Assembly: GCA_020634515.1 (NCBI GenBank)
Contig: JACKBL010000007.1
Coordinates: forward strand, 310,001-374,000
From: Ardenticatenales bacterium
GTDB lineage: Bacteria > Chloroflexota > Anaerolineae > Promineifilales > Promineifilaceae
DNA length: 64,000 bases
Reading direction: 5' to 3'
This document shows, in pieces, positions 18,032-25,119 of the stretch. A program made the position numbers and the translations under genes. The notes beneath the pieces were generated by a model, which did not search any database, was not told where the DNA came from, and saw nothing but the letters and a program-made list of their open reading frames with translations. Position 1 is the first letter of the stretch. The number at the start of each line of letters is the position of its first letter.

Positions 18032-18230
18032 TCAATCCCTCGTCTGTTCGTCCCAACAGAACCTCGACCAGGTTATCAAAGTCGTTTTCTCCTCTGCGGC
18101 CTAACTGGGAAGCCATTTGTTTGCGTGAGAGGAAGAAAGAAGAGGCGCGCGTTACGGCGGCGATAAAGACGAGGCGCTTCGGGTATGTCGGCCAGGCTAT
18201 CGGGAAGCATAGTCATATTCCAAATAGAAG
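17946..18230 (-). other. open segment upstream of the cas1 remnant, unidentified
   Basis: In another minus-strand frame, 17946-18212 is open and reads protein-like (RLVFIAAVTRASSFFLSRK, GRRGENDFDNLVEVLLG, LSTFLDLRQPGWLRQK). It overlaps the start of the cas1 frame. A third frame has an ATG at 18216 with a short peptide. Together with the truncated Cas1 these suggest one gene broken by two or more frameshifts. 18231-18404 holds nothing I recognise. Confidence 0.35.
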
Positions 18231-18404
18231 CTTGCCAGGATTATCAAGCGTTCAAGTGTCATCAGGTGGCGGACATGAATGCGTCCTTGAATAACGGTAC
18301 GTTATAGTATGGCGGATTCTGAAACAGTCGCCAAGCCCGGCAAGCGCAGCATCAAAGCAGCCTGTAGTCATTCAGAATAACGGCGGTGGGTAATAAAAGT
18401 ACGG

Positions 18405-18785
18405 TTATCTGCGGGTGCGGGCGTGGTCGCGGATGGCTTGCAGGTTGATGATTTCGGCGATTTCGAATTGGGGTGGGGTGCTGCCATGGAGGGGGCGGGT
18501 GCGAATGAGGGCGGGGAAGTAGCCCATGCGGCCGTGGAGTTCGGCGATGAGAATGCCGGCAGCGGGGGCGTATGCGGGCGGGTTGATGAGGATGGGGGCG
18601 GTTTGCCATTGGCGGGGAGTGAGGGCGGCGGCATCCACGCGCGCGGCTACCTGGATGGCGAAGGGTTGGGCGTTGTCGAACTGGCAGGGGATGTTGCGGA
18701 TTTCGGCGATGGCGCGGCCGGCCAGGCGCGCCAGTTGGTCTTGTTGGTCGGGGGTAAGGGGGTGGGTGAAGTTGATGACGATCAT
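18405..18785 (-). CDS. csx15: CRISPR accessory protein Csx15
   Basis: 126 residues starting MIVINFTHPLTPDQQDQLARL, the characteristic opening of Csx15, with GILIAELHGRMGYFPALIRTRP near the C-terminus and a closing EIINLQAIRDHAR. Csx15 occurs with type III systems and is predicted to be a CARF-related binder or remover of cyclic oligoadenylates. Its ATG overlaps the last codon and stop of cas6 by 4 bp, so the two are co-translated. Confidence 0.8.
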   Translation of the reverse strand: MIVINFTHPLTPDQQDQLARLAGRAIAEIRNIPCQFDNAQPFAIQVAARVDAAALTPRQWQTAPILINPPAYAPAAGILIAELHGRMGYFPALIRTRPLHGSTPPQFEIAEIINLQAIRDHARTRR

Positions 18786-19552
18786 GGTTGGGTGGGTTCA
18801 CAGGCGGCGATGCCCATGCCCATGGCGGTTTTGCGACCAATGCCGGCATAAGCGGCAAACTGACTGAGGGCGTGCCAGATACCGCGTTGGACCTCGCTGC
18901 CTTGATGGGCACGGAAGGTGGCCTGGCCGACGAAACCGGTGAAGTCGGCGTGGCGATTGAAGGGGACGACGACGGTGTGAATGTCGTGGGCGATGATGAA
19001 GATGTTTTGCGCGCACCAGTCAAGCCACGCTTCTTCAAGGTGTAAGATGGGCGGCGCGAAGGCGTTCCAGGCGCGCCAGAGGCTGCTGTAGACGTTGGCG
19101 GGCAAGGGAAGGGGGAGGTCGCCGGGGCCTTGCTTGAAGGAGGTGGGGGAGAGGAAGTGGAGGGTGATGGTGGATGCCGGCATGCTTTCGTATATGAGTT
19201 GGGGGAAGGAGGATGCCGGCATTTGCTCTATGGCACAGACGGTGAAGGTCTGGTAGCGGCCAAGGCGGAGTTGGCGTTGATTTTGGTGGGTGGTGGTCCA
19301 GGCGTGGTGGAGAATGCCGGCAGCTTCGTCGTTCAGGGCGGTGTAACGCAGGCCCGCCAGGTGGCCGGCGTCGGTGTAGTAGGGGGCCATGGTGAACGGC
19401 TTGGGAGCGGGGTGGTCGTGCAGCCAGGCAGCGGCGGCGGGGTTGGCCTGTTTGAGAACGTGGAAGAGGAGGCCATGCAGGCCGCTGGTGGTGACGTGTT
19501 GGCCGTCAATGGGGGCACGGTCGGGTTGGAAGGTGATGGTGAGTTGTTGCAT
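18782..19552 (-). CDS. cas6: crRNA-processing endoribonuclease Cas6
   Basis: 256 residues with two ferredoxin-like RAMP folds. Family marks: YYTDAGHLAGLRYTALNDE in the first half, LSPTSFKQG after the mid-linker, GFVGQATFRA, and the glycine-rich loop AAYAGIGRKTAMGMG near the C-terminus. Cas6 cuts the pre-crRNA in each repeat to leave the 8-nt 5' handle (ATTAAGAC here). It heads the csx15 pair and is leftward like cas2. It contains TGCCGGCA octamers in its coding sequence (19176 and 19213), read as MPA. Confidence 0.88.
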   Translation of the reverse strand: MQQLTITFQPDRAPIDGQHVTTSGLHGLLFHVLKQANPAAAAWLHDHPAPKPFTMAPYYTDAGHLAGLRYTALNDEAAGILHHAWTTTHQNQRQLRLGRYQTFTVCAIEQMPASSFPQLIYESMPASTITLHFLSPTSFKQGPGDLPLPLPANVYSSLWRAWNAFAPPILHLEEAWLDWCAQNIFIIAHDIHTVVVPFNRHADFTGFVGQATFRAHQGSEVQRGIWHALSQFAAYAGIGRKTAMGMGIAACEPTQP

Positions 19553-19731
19553 AGTGACCTTGATCCATTCCAGGCAGTTAGTAACCGCCCGAAAACAACT
19601 TCACACTTTTTACGGGCGGTTACTGACAAGCTGCCCGCACATTTCCGCTAATTTAATTGCGGGCAGCCACTTAGCCAGTGTAAGGTTAAACTGATGTCGA
19701 ACAGGGGCAGGAATGACGGTCTGGCCATAGT
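19553..19731. other. short gap upstream of cas6
   Basis: About 180 bp with a direct motif (TACGGGCGGTTACTGACAAG) and an inverted pair of GCGGGCAGC/GCTGCCCGC near 19630-19665. Probably the promoter region of cas6-csx15. Nothing else seen. Confidence 0.4.
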
Positions 19732-20193
19732 TTAGATCCTTGCATTCGCTATAAATTCCGCAGGTGTCCAAACAGGCACTGGCGTTTTGTTTCGAAAGTG
19801 ACGTGCATTCCAAGTCACAAAACTGTCAGCCTGCACTTGCTCAGTCAAATCCAGAATCAAGGCATCCATGTACGGCATTTGAACAGTCTGCATACGATTG
19901 AATGGACGGGAAAACATTAATTCATACCATGACAGATAAGAAATTGGCGTGACGGGAGAAACGGGCCAGATAACTTCTAACTGATAGGCGGCGATGAGCC
20001 AGGTTTGCCACTGCTCTAAACGTTCTGGCGACAGGTTAAAGGAAAGCTTCCCTAATAATTCCATCAAAGTATAGAGCGTAATAGCGGGAACGGCCGTTTG
20101 CACTTGCTGCAAAAAGAGCGCGTTATCAGCCTGCCGGGCATCGGACTGAAAAGCAAACGCCAAGAGCAACACATCCGTATCTACGACGACCAT
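19732..20193 (-). CDS. PIN-domain toxin (VapC-like)
   Basis: 153 residues with the PIN start MVVVDTDVLLLAFAF (first Asp), a central TLMELLGKL (Glu), and PYMDALILDLTEQVQADSFVTWNARHFRNKTPVPVWTP with the later acidic residues. PIN toxins cut RNA. Its start overlaps the antitoxin gene end by 13 bp, a standard toxin-antitoxin arrangement. It lies between cas6 and the membrane CARF gene. Confidence 0.8.
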   Translation of the reverse strand: MVVVDTDVLLLAFAFQSDARQADNALFLQQVQTAVPAITLYTLMELLGKLSFNLSPERLEQWQTWLIAAYQLEVIWPVSPVTPISYLSWYELMFSRPFNRMQTVQMPYMDALILDLTEQVQADSFVTWNARHFRNKTPVPVWTPAEFIANARI

Positions 20194-20501
20194 GCACGTC
20201 CTCGCAATTCACCCATGACGTCATCTAATGACGCTTCGGATTGATTTTGCATCTCCTGCCGCACTTGAGCAGCAATTTCTTGACCTCTGATTTGCGCCTC
20301 TGGTGAACGGTCTGGCAACATTACATAAGGTCGATCTGCTTTGGCCTCTGCTTGTAAAAGCTGTTGGTATCGTTGGTAGCTAAGAATGGCTACACGGGGT
20401 TCTCCGTAACGTTCGACCACTACTTCGTTTTCAGTTAATACCTGGTCCATCACGCGGCCAAAATTCTGCTGCACTTCACTGGATTTGAGCATCAAGGGCA
20501 T
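20181..20501 (-). CDS. Phd/YefM-family antitoxin
   Basis: 106 residues: MLKSSEVQQNFGRVMDQVL and VVVERYGEPRVAILSYQRYQQLL are the Phd/YefM DNA-binding fold; the charged C-terminal half would bind the PIN toxin. It is first in the operon and overlaps the toxin, so it probably represses its own promoter just right of 20501. Confidence 0.82.
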   Translation of the reverse strand: MPLMLKSSEVQQNFGRVMDQVLTENEVVVERYGEPRVAILSYQRYQQLLQAEAKADRPYVMLPDRSPEAQIRGQEIAAQVRQEMQNQSEASLDDVMGELRGRAWSS

Positions 20502-20598
20502 CTGTTCACCTCTTAATCTTACCTGATTTGTCTATGTTAGATAACATTATAGCAGAAAGGGGGAGGGGTGAGCAGGCAAATGGTGATGAAATCGCGGA

Positions 20599-21327
20599 TT
20601 ATGCCGGCATATTCACGGATGGGAAAAAGGTTGTATCGATGCGGATAGGCTCAGGGATAGCTCCTGGGATAACCTGACCATCCGCGTCACGCGGCGCTTT
20701 CATGTACTGTAAATCGGTGTTCCGGGCCAGGCAAGCCAGCGTCATGCCCGCCGTCATCGGTTTCAGGCCACCCGTGAGATCAGCGATTAATTCTTTTGCC
20801 GGCAGACCGCCGGCCTGACTAGTGGCCCGTGTTAGCACTTTGGTGACCACCTCATAAGTCGATTTCATCTCGTCAGGATGGACCACGTAATCTGGGCTGC
20901 CGTGGAACATCCGCACGCGGTCGCCATACCGTTTCGCCAGGGCGGCGGCGACAGGCAGTGACTCAGCCGTGGCAATAAGCCAGCACCGCTTTAGGGCGGG
21001 CAAATGGTACTCGATGGCGTGTGGCGCGGCGGCTTCGGTGGGGCCAACGAGTAGAACCAATCCCTGGCGGGGAGCGGGCTTGTGTTCCTCGGCTATGGCG
21101 ACCTGCCCCACGGAGGGGCGACTGATAGCCGTATAGAGAAGGATAACCACCGCCACGCCCACCGCCACCGCCGCCAGCCAATAGCCACCCTGAAAATGAG
21201 CGGGGTCGTTAGCCAGATCATAGGCCGCTTGCAACGCCAGGGTGAGGGCGGCGGTGCCGATGATGTAGAGCGGAATGGAGCGGGTCGGGTCAAAAAAGGC
21301 CAACCAGCGATTGCGAAGGGTTTCCAT
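20599..21327 (-). CDS. membrane-anchored CARF protein (cOA-sensing)
   Basis: 242 residues. Two membrane helices near residues 20-36 and 49-67 are followed by a cytosolic domain with CARF features: GLVLLVGPTEAAAPHAIEYH in the first strand and loop, and IADLTGGLKPMTAGM at 182-195, the D-x-TGG-x-KPM motif that binds cyclic oligoadenylate in CARF proteins of type III systems. No nuclease or other output domain follows, so the membrane segment itself may be the effector, as proposed for other TM-CARF proteins. It stands alone, leftward, with about 97 bp to the antitoxin start. Confidence 0.75.
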   Translation of the reverse strand: METLRNRWLAFFDPTRSIPLYIIGTAALTLALQAAYDLANDPAHFQGGYWLAAVAVGVAVVILLYTAISRPSVGQVAIAEEHKPAPRQGLVLLVGPTEAAAPHAIEYHLPALKRCWLIATAESLPVAAALAKRYGDRVRMFHGSPDYVVHPDEMKSTYEVVTKVLTRATSQAGGLPAKELIADLTGGLKPMTAGMTLACLARNTDLQYMKAPRDADGQVIPGAIPEPIRIDTTFFPSVNMPA

Positions 21328-21370
21328 TAGCGTTCCTCGATTTTCACGTCAAAACCAGGGCCGTTAATTT

Positions 21371-21465
21371 CACTGAAAAAACCGGGTTTTTCGAGTGCCC
21401 GGCCAAAATTACCAGAGTGGTTCATGTGTAAAAACCCGGTTTTTGGCCTTTTTTCAGTAGAGTCA
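21371..21465. repeat. 95-bp dispersed inverted-repeat element (copy 1)
   Basis: Starts CACTGAAAAAACCGGGTTTT and ends TTTTTTCAGTAGAGTCA, with AAAAACCCGGTTTTT inside, so both ends can pair. A nearly identical 95-bp copy lies at 51961-52055, inserted in an IS630 transposase gene. A MITE is the simplest explanation. Confidence 0.8.
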
Positions 21466-21787
21466 TTTTTGTTTTATTGCAATTCGTGTATCTTCTCAAT
21501 AAAGGGTGGGACTGTTGGTTGAGCCTGTCGAAACCAATGGCCTTCGACAAGCTCAGGCGGCGTTTCCCTCGAGATATTGAGGATATACCAACTCGTTGAT
21601 TAGGATTGTACATGGTTGTGCTTTTCAGGCGCTACAGGCGATGGGTGGTTATGTGGGGCCGGATAATGCCGGCATCTGGCAAGGGGGCGGGATAAAGCTG
21701 AATCAGGAATTGTGAGAGCGTGGGTGTCCCAAATAAGACAACTGCATAGTCGTTGGCTAAGTCAAATGACCAGACTAGAATAGAGTC
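21466..21787. other. intergenic region with a REP-like palindrome
   Basis: Upstream of the antitoxin gene at 21788. GAGCCTGTCGAA at 21521-21532 faces TTCGACAAGCTCAGGC at 21543-21558, forming an inverted repeat of a kind I recall as widespread in environmental bacterial genomes. One TGCCGGCA octamer at 21667. No gene recognised. Confidence 0.5.
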
Positions 21788-22018
21788 ATGACTCAAGTAA
21801 CCATCCATGAAGCAAAAACACACCTCTCCAGATTAATCCGGCAAGCGCTGTCGGGAGAAGAGATTATCATTGCCAAAGGCAATAAACCCCTGGTGAAACT
21901 GGTTGTGCTGCCAGAGGCACAGCCGGAGCGACGATTGGGAGGAGCAAGCGAAACGATTCTGGGGATGGCGGATGATTTTGATGAGCCGTTGCCGGAGTTG
22001 AGCGAATATATGCCATGA
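21788..22018 (+). CDS. Phd/YefM-family antitoxin
   Basis: 76 residues beginning MTQVTIHEAKTHLSRLIRQA, then GEEIIIAKGNKPLVKLVVL, the compact Phd fold, with an acidic tail (DDFDEPLPELSEYMP). Stop and toxin start overlap (ATGA at 22015), so the pair is translationally coupled. It is one of the few rightward genes in this leftward cas region. Confidence 0.85.
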   Translation: MTQVTIHEAKTHLSRLIRQALSGEEIIIAKGNKPLVKLVVLPEAQPERRLGGASETILGMADDFDEPLPELSEYMP

Positions 22019-22401
22019 ATCTTTTGCTTGATACCCACGCCTTTCTGTTGGACATCTGGGGCAGTGAAAAACTTAGCCCGGCAGCCAGCCAGGCTTTTCT
22101 GGAGCGAAGCAACACGCTTTATTTGAGCGCCGTCAGCTATTGGGAAATTTGTATCAAACATAGCATTGGCAAGCTGGCACTGGCTACCGATTGGCAAGCG
22201 GTGTTTGATCGGGAAATTGAGGCGAACGGTATTCGCCGGCTGGGGCTGGAAAAAGAGCATTGTCAGGGGGTGGTGGAATTGCCGGCCATTCACGGAGACC
22301 CTTTTGATCGGTTGCTGGTGGCCCAGGCCAGGCATGAAGGGCTGGTTATCCTCACCCGGGACAAAAACATCGGCCTGTACGGCGTCGAAACATTATGGTA
22401 G
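22015..22401 (+). CDS. PIN-domain toxin (VapC-like)
   Basis: 128 residues: MNLLLDTHAFLLDIWG (first Asp), YLSAVSYWEICIKHSIGKL (Glu), HGDPFDRLLVAQARHEGLVILTRDKNIGLYGVETLW (later Asp residues). This closely matches the type of PIN toxin that pairs with short Phd antitoxins. Follows its antitoxin by a 4-bp overlap. Confidence 0.87.
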   Translation: MNLLLDTHAFLLDIWGSEKLSPAASQAFLERSNTLYLSAVSYWEICIKHSIGKLALATDWQAVFDREIEANGIRRLGLEKEHCQGVVELPAIHGDPFDRLLVAQARHEGLVILTRDKNIGLYGVETLW

Positions 22402-22527
22402 AAAGGTATCCCCGTAATAACCACTTTAGCTTTTACAAAACGGCCTAAGTCATTACAAAACCATAATTTCATTTCCGCCACCGTGTACGACTCTGGGCTT
22501 TGGGGACAATGGGATAGGAAACTCTAC

Positions 22528-23622
22528 TTACCAGTTATGTGGATAAAGTAAAATCCTCTGTACTAGCCGGCCTTGCCAAACCGCTTCCTCTGGATCTTTT
22601 GTCTCCTGCTTGCTAATTGGCTCATACTCCTCCACTGTATGTATTCGCCAGTTGCCTCCTTCACTTATCACCGTTCTTAAATACCGAACCCTTATCCGGG
22701 TATCATTTGGTATATCAATATCTATTTTCTGTTGAATTTCTCCTGCGCGTTTCCAAAACTCAGGCACCATATCCACAGCGTTGCTGACTACAAAGACATT
22801 TATTTCACTGACGCGAGTGCATTTCCCCCCTTCATACTCTAAAACAGCTCCCAGCTTCTTGTTAAAGAACTTCGTTACGTTTTCTTCATCTACCAGCTTG
22901 TCAGGGTTTTCGTGGTGTTTACATTCAGCTATCCATATCTGCCGGTTTCCGTTTTCATCTACCATATAGCCATAAACATCGATTTCACCTGATCCTTCCG
23001 CATCTTCAACAATTTTAGGCGTTTTCGGATAGCAGCGAGGGCAGCCAAAGCAATCTCGAATAATTGATTCCACTTTGCTTTCAAATAGTCGATCTGCATC
23101 GCTCTTATCAGGTGTTTCAATTAAAGCCGGATAATATGGCTCTGCATCATTGGCAAATACCACTTTCAATTTCGGAATCTCTTTGACTAATCTTGCTCGG
23201 CAATCCGGATCAAACAACCTGTGACACGGATGAGCCGCATTTTCTGGCAGCAAAACCCTTAATCCCAGTTTGGGGACATGTGCAGCCATGCCAATTAGTA
23301 TCTGTTCAAGAGGATCATTACACTGACAGCCGGGATGATCAAGCAGGCTCTGAACACTATATGTGAGATGCGATGGGTATCGCAAAACATCATCTCGAAT
23401 TTCTACAATCAGGTATTGAAGCAATTTTGCGGCAGAAGTATGAGCATCAGTGTCGAGATGTGACAGTTGAGTTTGCAGCATTTCTGCATAAGCCTTATCC
23501 AGTGCCCTTTTCTTATCGAAAGCGAATTTATAATCCTTGCGTCGACTAAATATCCAATCAGCCAATATTTTCGTAGCTGCATCTGGGAGAGCGAAAACGT
23601 CCGGCGATATAGCGATTATCAT
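22528..23622 (-). CDS. PD-(D/E)XK nuclease-like protein, partner of the AAA ATPase
   Basis: 364 residues. The C-terminal half has a restriction-endonuclease core: SGEIDVYGYM (Asp215) and IWIAECKHH (Glu233, Lys235), preceded by a CFGCPRCYP cysteine cluster at 191-198. The N-terminal half starts MIIAISPDVFALPDAATKIL and is unassigned. It follows the AAA gene by 3 bp and is the last gene of the long leftward type III operon, so it should be co-expressed with the effector complex. It carries no CARF domain. It may be a two-gene effector with the ATPase, an idea not tested. Confidence 0.65.
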   Translation of the reverse strand: MIIAISPDVFALPDAATKILADWIFSRRKDYKFAFDKKRALDKAYAEMLQTQLSHLDTDAHTSAAKLLQYLIVEIRDDVLRYPSHLTYSVQSLLDHPGCQCNDPLEQILIGMAAHVPKLGLRVLLPENAAHPCHRLFDPDCRARLVKEIPKLKVVFANDAEPYYPALIETPDKSDADRLFESKVESIIRDCFGCPRCYPKTPKIVEDAEGSGEIDVYGYMVDENGNRQIWIAECKHHENPDKLVDEENVTKFFNKKLGAVLEYEGGKCTRVSEINVFVVSNAVDMVPEFWKRAGEIQQKIDIDIPNDTRIRVRYLRTVISEGGNWRIHTVEEYEPISKQETKDPEEAVWQGRLVQRILLYPHNW

Positions 23623-23625
23623 TAT

Positions 23626-25110
23626 TTAATCCACCTCGGCTCCTGCTAAAGTAAGGGCAATTGCTTCTTTGAGATCATCAGCAAAGAAATCTTTGAAACC
23701 AACAGGCTTTTCTCCAAACTCACCGGATCGTTTGACCTGAATGGGATGAACTTCACTCTCTCCCTTTTGGGGATCGCGGTCAACAAAATAAACCGCCAAC
23801 TGATCGGGTTTCAGTCGCCAAGATTTTTTGCTAACCAAATCTCCTTTATTGGCGGCGGTCTCCGCAACCCACCTTCGCAGCCTGAGCAACAAGTGTTCAC
23901 TGTGTGTTTCCAAAAAGAAACGCACAGTGTTTGTTGATTCAAAATCTGGTGGATTAACTGTTTCGACAAACAGGTCACCAAGTTGGGCTTGTGCTCCTGG
24001 ATGTAAATGAAGTTCAGGCTGTTCGATTACTACTAACGAACCTTGCCGCGCTAACAAACTGTGAATCAACACAGGTAGCACTTGAGACGCGCCATAACCA
24101 ACATCCAGCAAATTGATAGCGGGCGGTTCTTCACCTGGCAGTTCACGAAATTTGACATTAGACAGTTTCAAGTGTGGATGACGATAGACCACTTTTTCCG
24201 GATCAACCCTGTCGGCCAGTTTAAGTATCTGTAGCCATTCATCCAGTCGCTGAAAGATTTCAGCATCTGCACTCCGGTCTAACAAGAAGTCGAGATACGA
24301 TCCCAACCCTTTTTGTCGCCATTTCTGTTGCGTCACAACATCCAGATTAAATACCCGCTCAGGTTCAGGACGGATTGGCCCCAAATATTCAATTTGTTGC
24401 AGAAAGATGGCGACTTGATGACACACCTCATCCAAAACAGCTTGCACGGCGGCAACATCTTGCAGGGCTGGTGAATGCGGCTGGGAAGCGACAACACTCA
24501 ACTGGGGCATGAACCCTGACCGCATTTCCACATAAATGGCTGGCCAGACAGAATCTGGCTGGGATTCATGTCCATGTAACAGGTCGCTGCTGAAGTACCA
24601 ACGTTCTCCCCTTTCAGCCTGCTGATCCAGGCTCCATTCTTCAGCAAAGAAAAGGGTGGGTCCTTCTTCCTGTGCTGCCTTTACCCAGGGCAAATCTATC
24701 TGGAAAGAGGATAACGCGACCCATTGTCTGGCATCATCCCATCGAAAACCCAGGCGCAATTCGGCAAAAGTTTCCTTTATTGGCTCACCCTGCCACAACC
24801 CCACTGTTTTGAGGACATCGAGAGCATCGGTTAGATCACAGCGAAAGGAAAAAGCCAGTTCTCGTTCTAACTCTTGCTTGTGGATGGTCTCTTGAATGGA
24901 GCCTAAGTCAACCCCATGTTCTGTAACAAAAACCAGGTGCCGATCATTTGCCGGGATGTCTAAGCTTTGGCGCAGCAACCGCAAAGCACGGAAAATGGCA
25001 CTCTTGCCGGATGAGTTACGCCCAAATAAAAGCACAATTGGGCGGAGTTCAATCCAATTGGTGTCGGCAAATGCCATAAAATTTTCCAGCCGAATGGCCT
25101 GAACGGTCAT
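23626..25110 (-). CDS. AAA ATPase, OLD/RecF-like
   Basis: 494 residues. N-terminal FMAFADTNWIELRPIVLLFGRNSSGKS gives the Walker A at 30-37. Walker B is in LVVIEQPELHLHPGAQAQ, followed by FFLETHSEHLLLRLRRWV, typical of OLD/RecF/AAA_15-AAA_21 ATPases found beside nucleases in defence systems. The tail (EFGEKPVGFKDFFADDLKEA) recalls DUF3696. No TOPRIM domain is attached; the following gene supplies a PD-(D/E)XK domain instead. It starts 9 bp after the upstream RAMP gene's stop, so it is part of the type III operon. Confidence 0.75.
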   Translation of the reverse strand: MTVQAIRLENFMAFADTNWIELRPIVLLFGRNSSGKSAIFRALRLLRQSLDIPANDRHLVFVTEHGVDLGSIQETIHKQELERELAFSFRCDLTDALDVLKTVGLWQGEPIKETFAELRLGFRWDDARQWVALSSFQIDLPWVKAAQEEGPTLFFAEEWSLDQQAERGERWYFSSDLLHGHESQPDSVWPAIYVEMRSGFMPQLSVVASQPHSPALQDVAAVQAVLDEVCHQVAIFLQQIEYLGPIRPEPERVFNLDVVTQQKWRQKGLGSYLDFLLDRSADAEIFQRLDEWLQILKLADRVDPEKVVYRHPHLKLSNVKFRELPGEEPPAINLLDVGYGASQVLPVLIHSLLARQGSLVVIEQPELHLHPGAQAQLGDLFVETVNPPDFESTNTVRFFLETHSEHLLLRLRRWVAETAANKGDLVSKKSWRLKPDQLAVYFVDRDPQKGESEVHPIQVKRSGEFGEKPVGFKDFFADDLKEAIALTLAGAEVD

Positions 25111-25119
25111 TGTTTCCTC

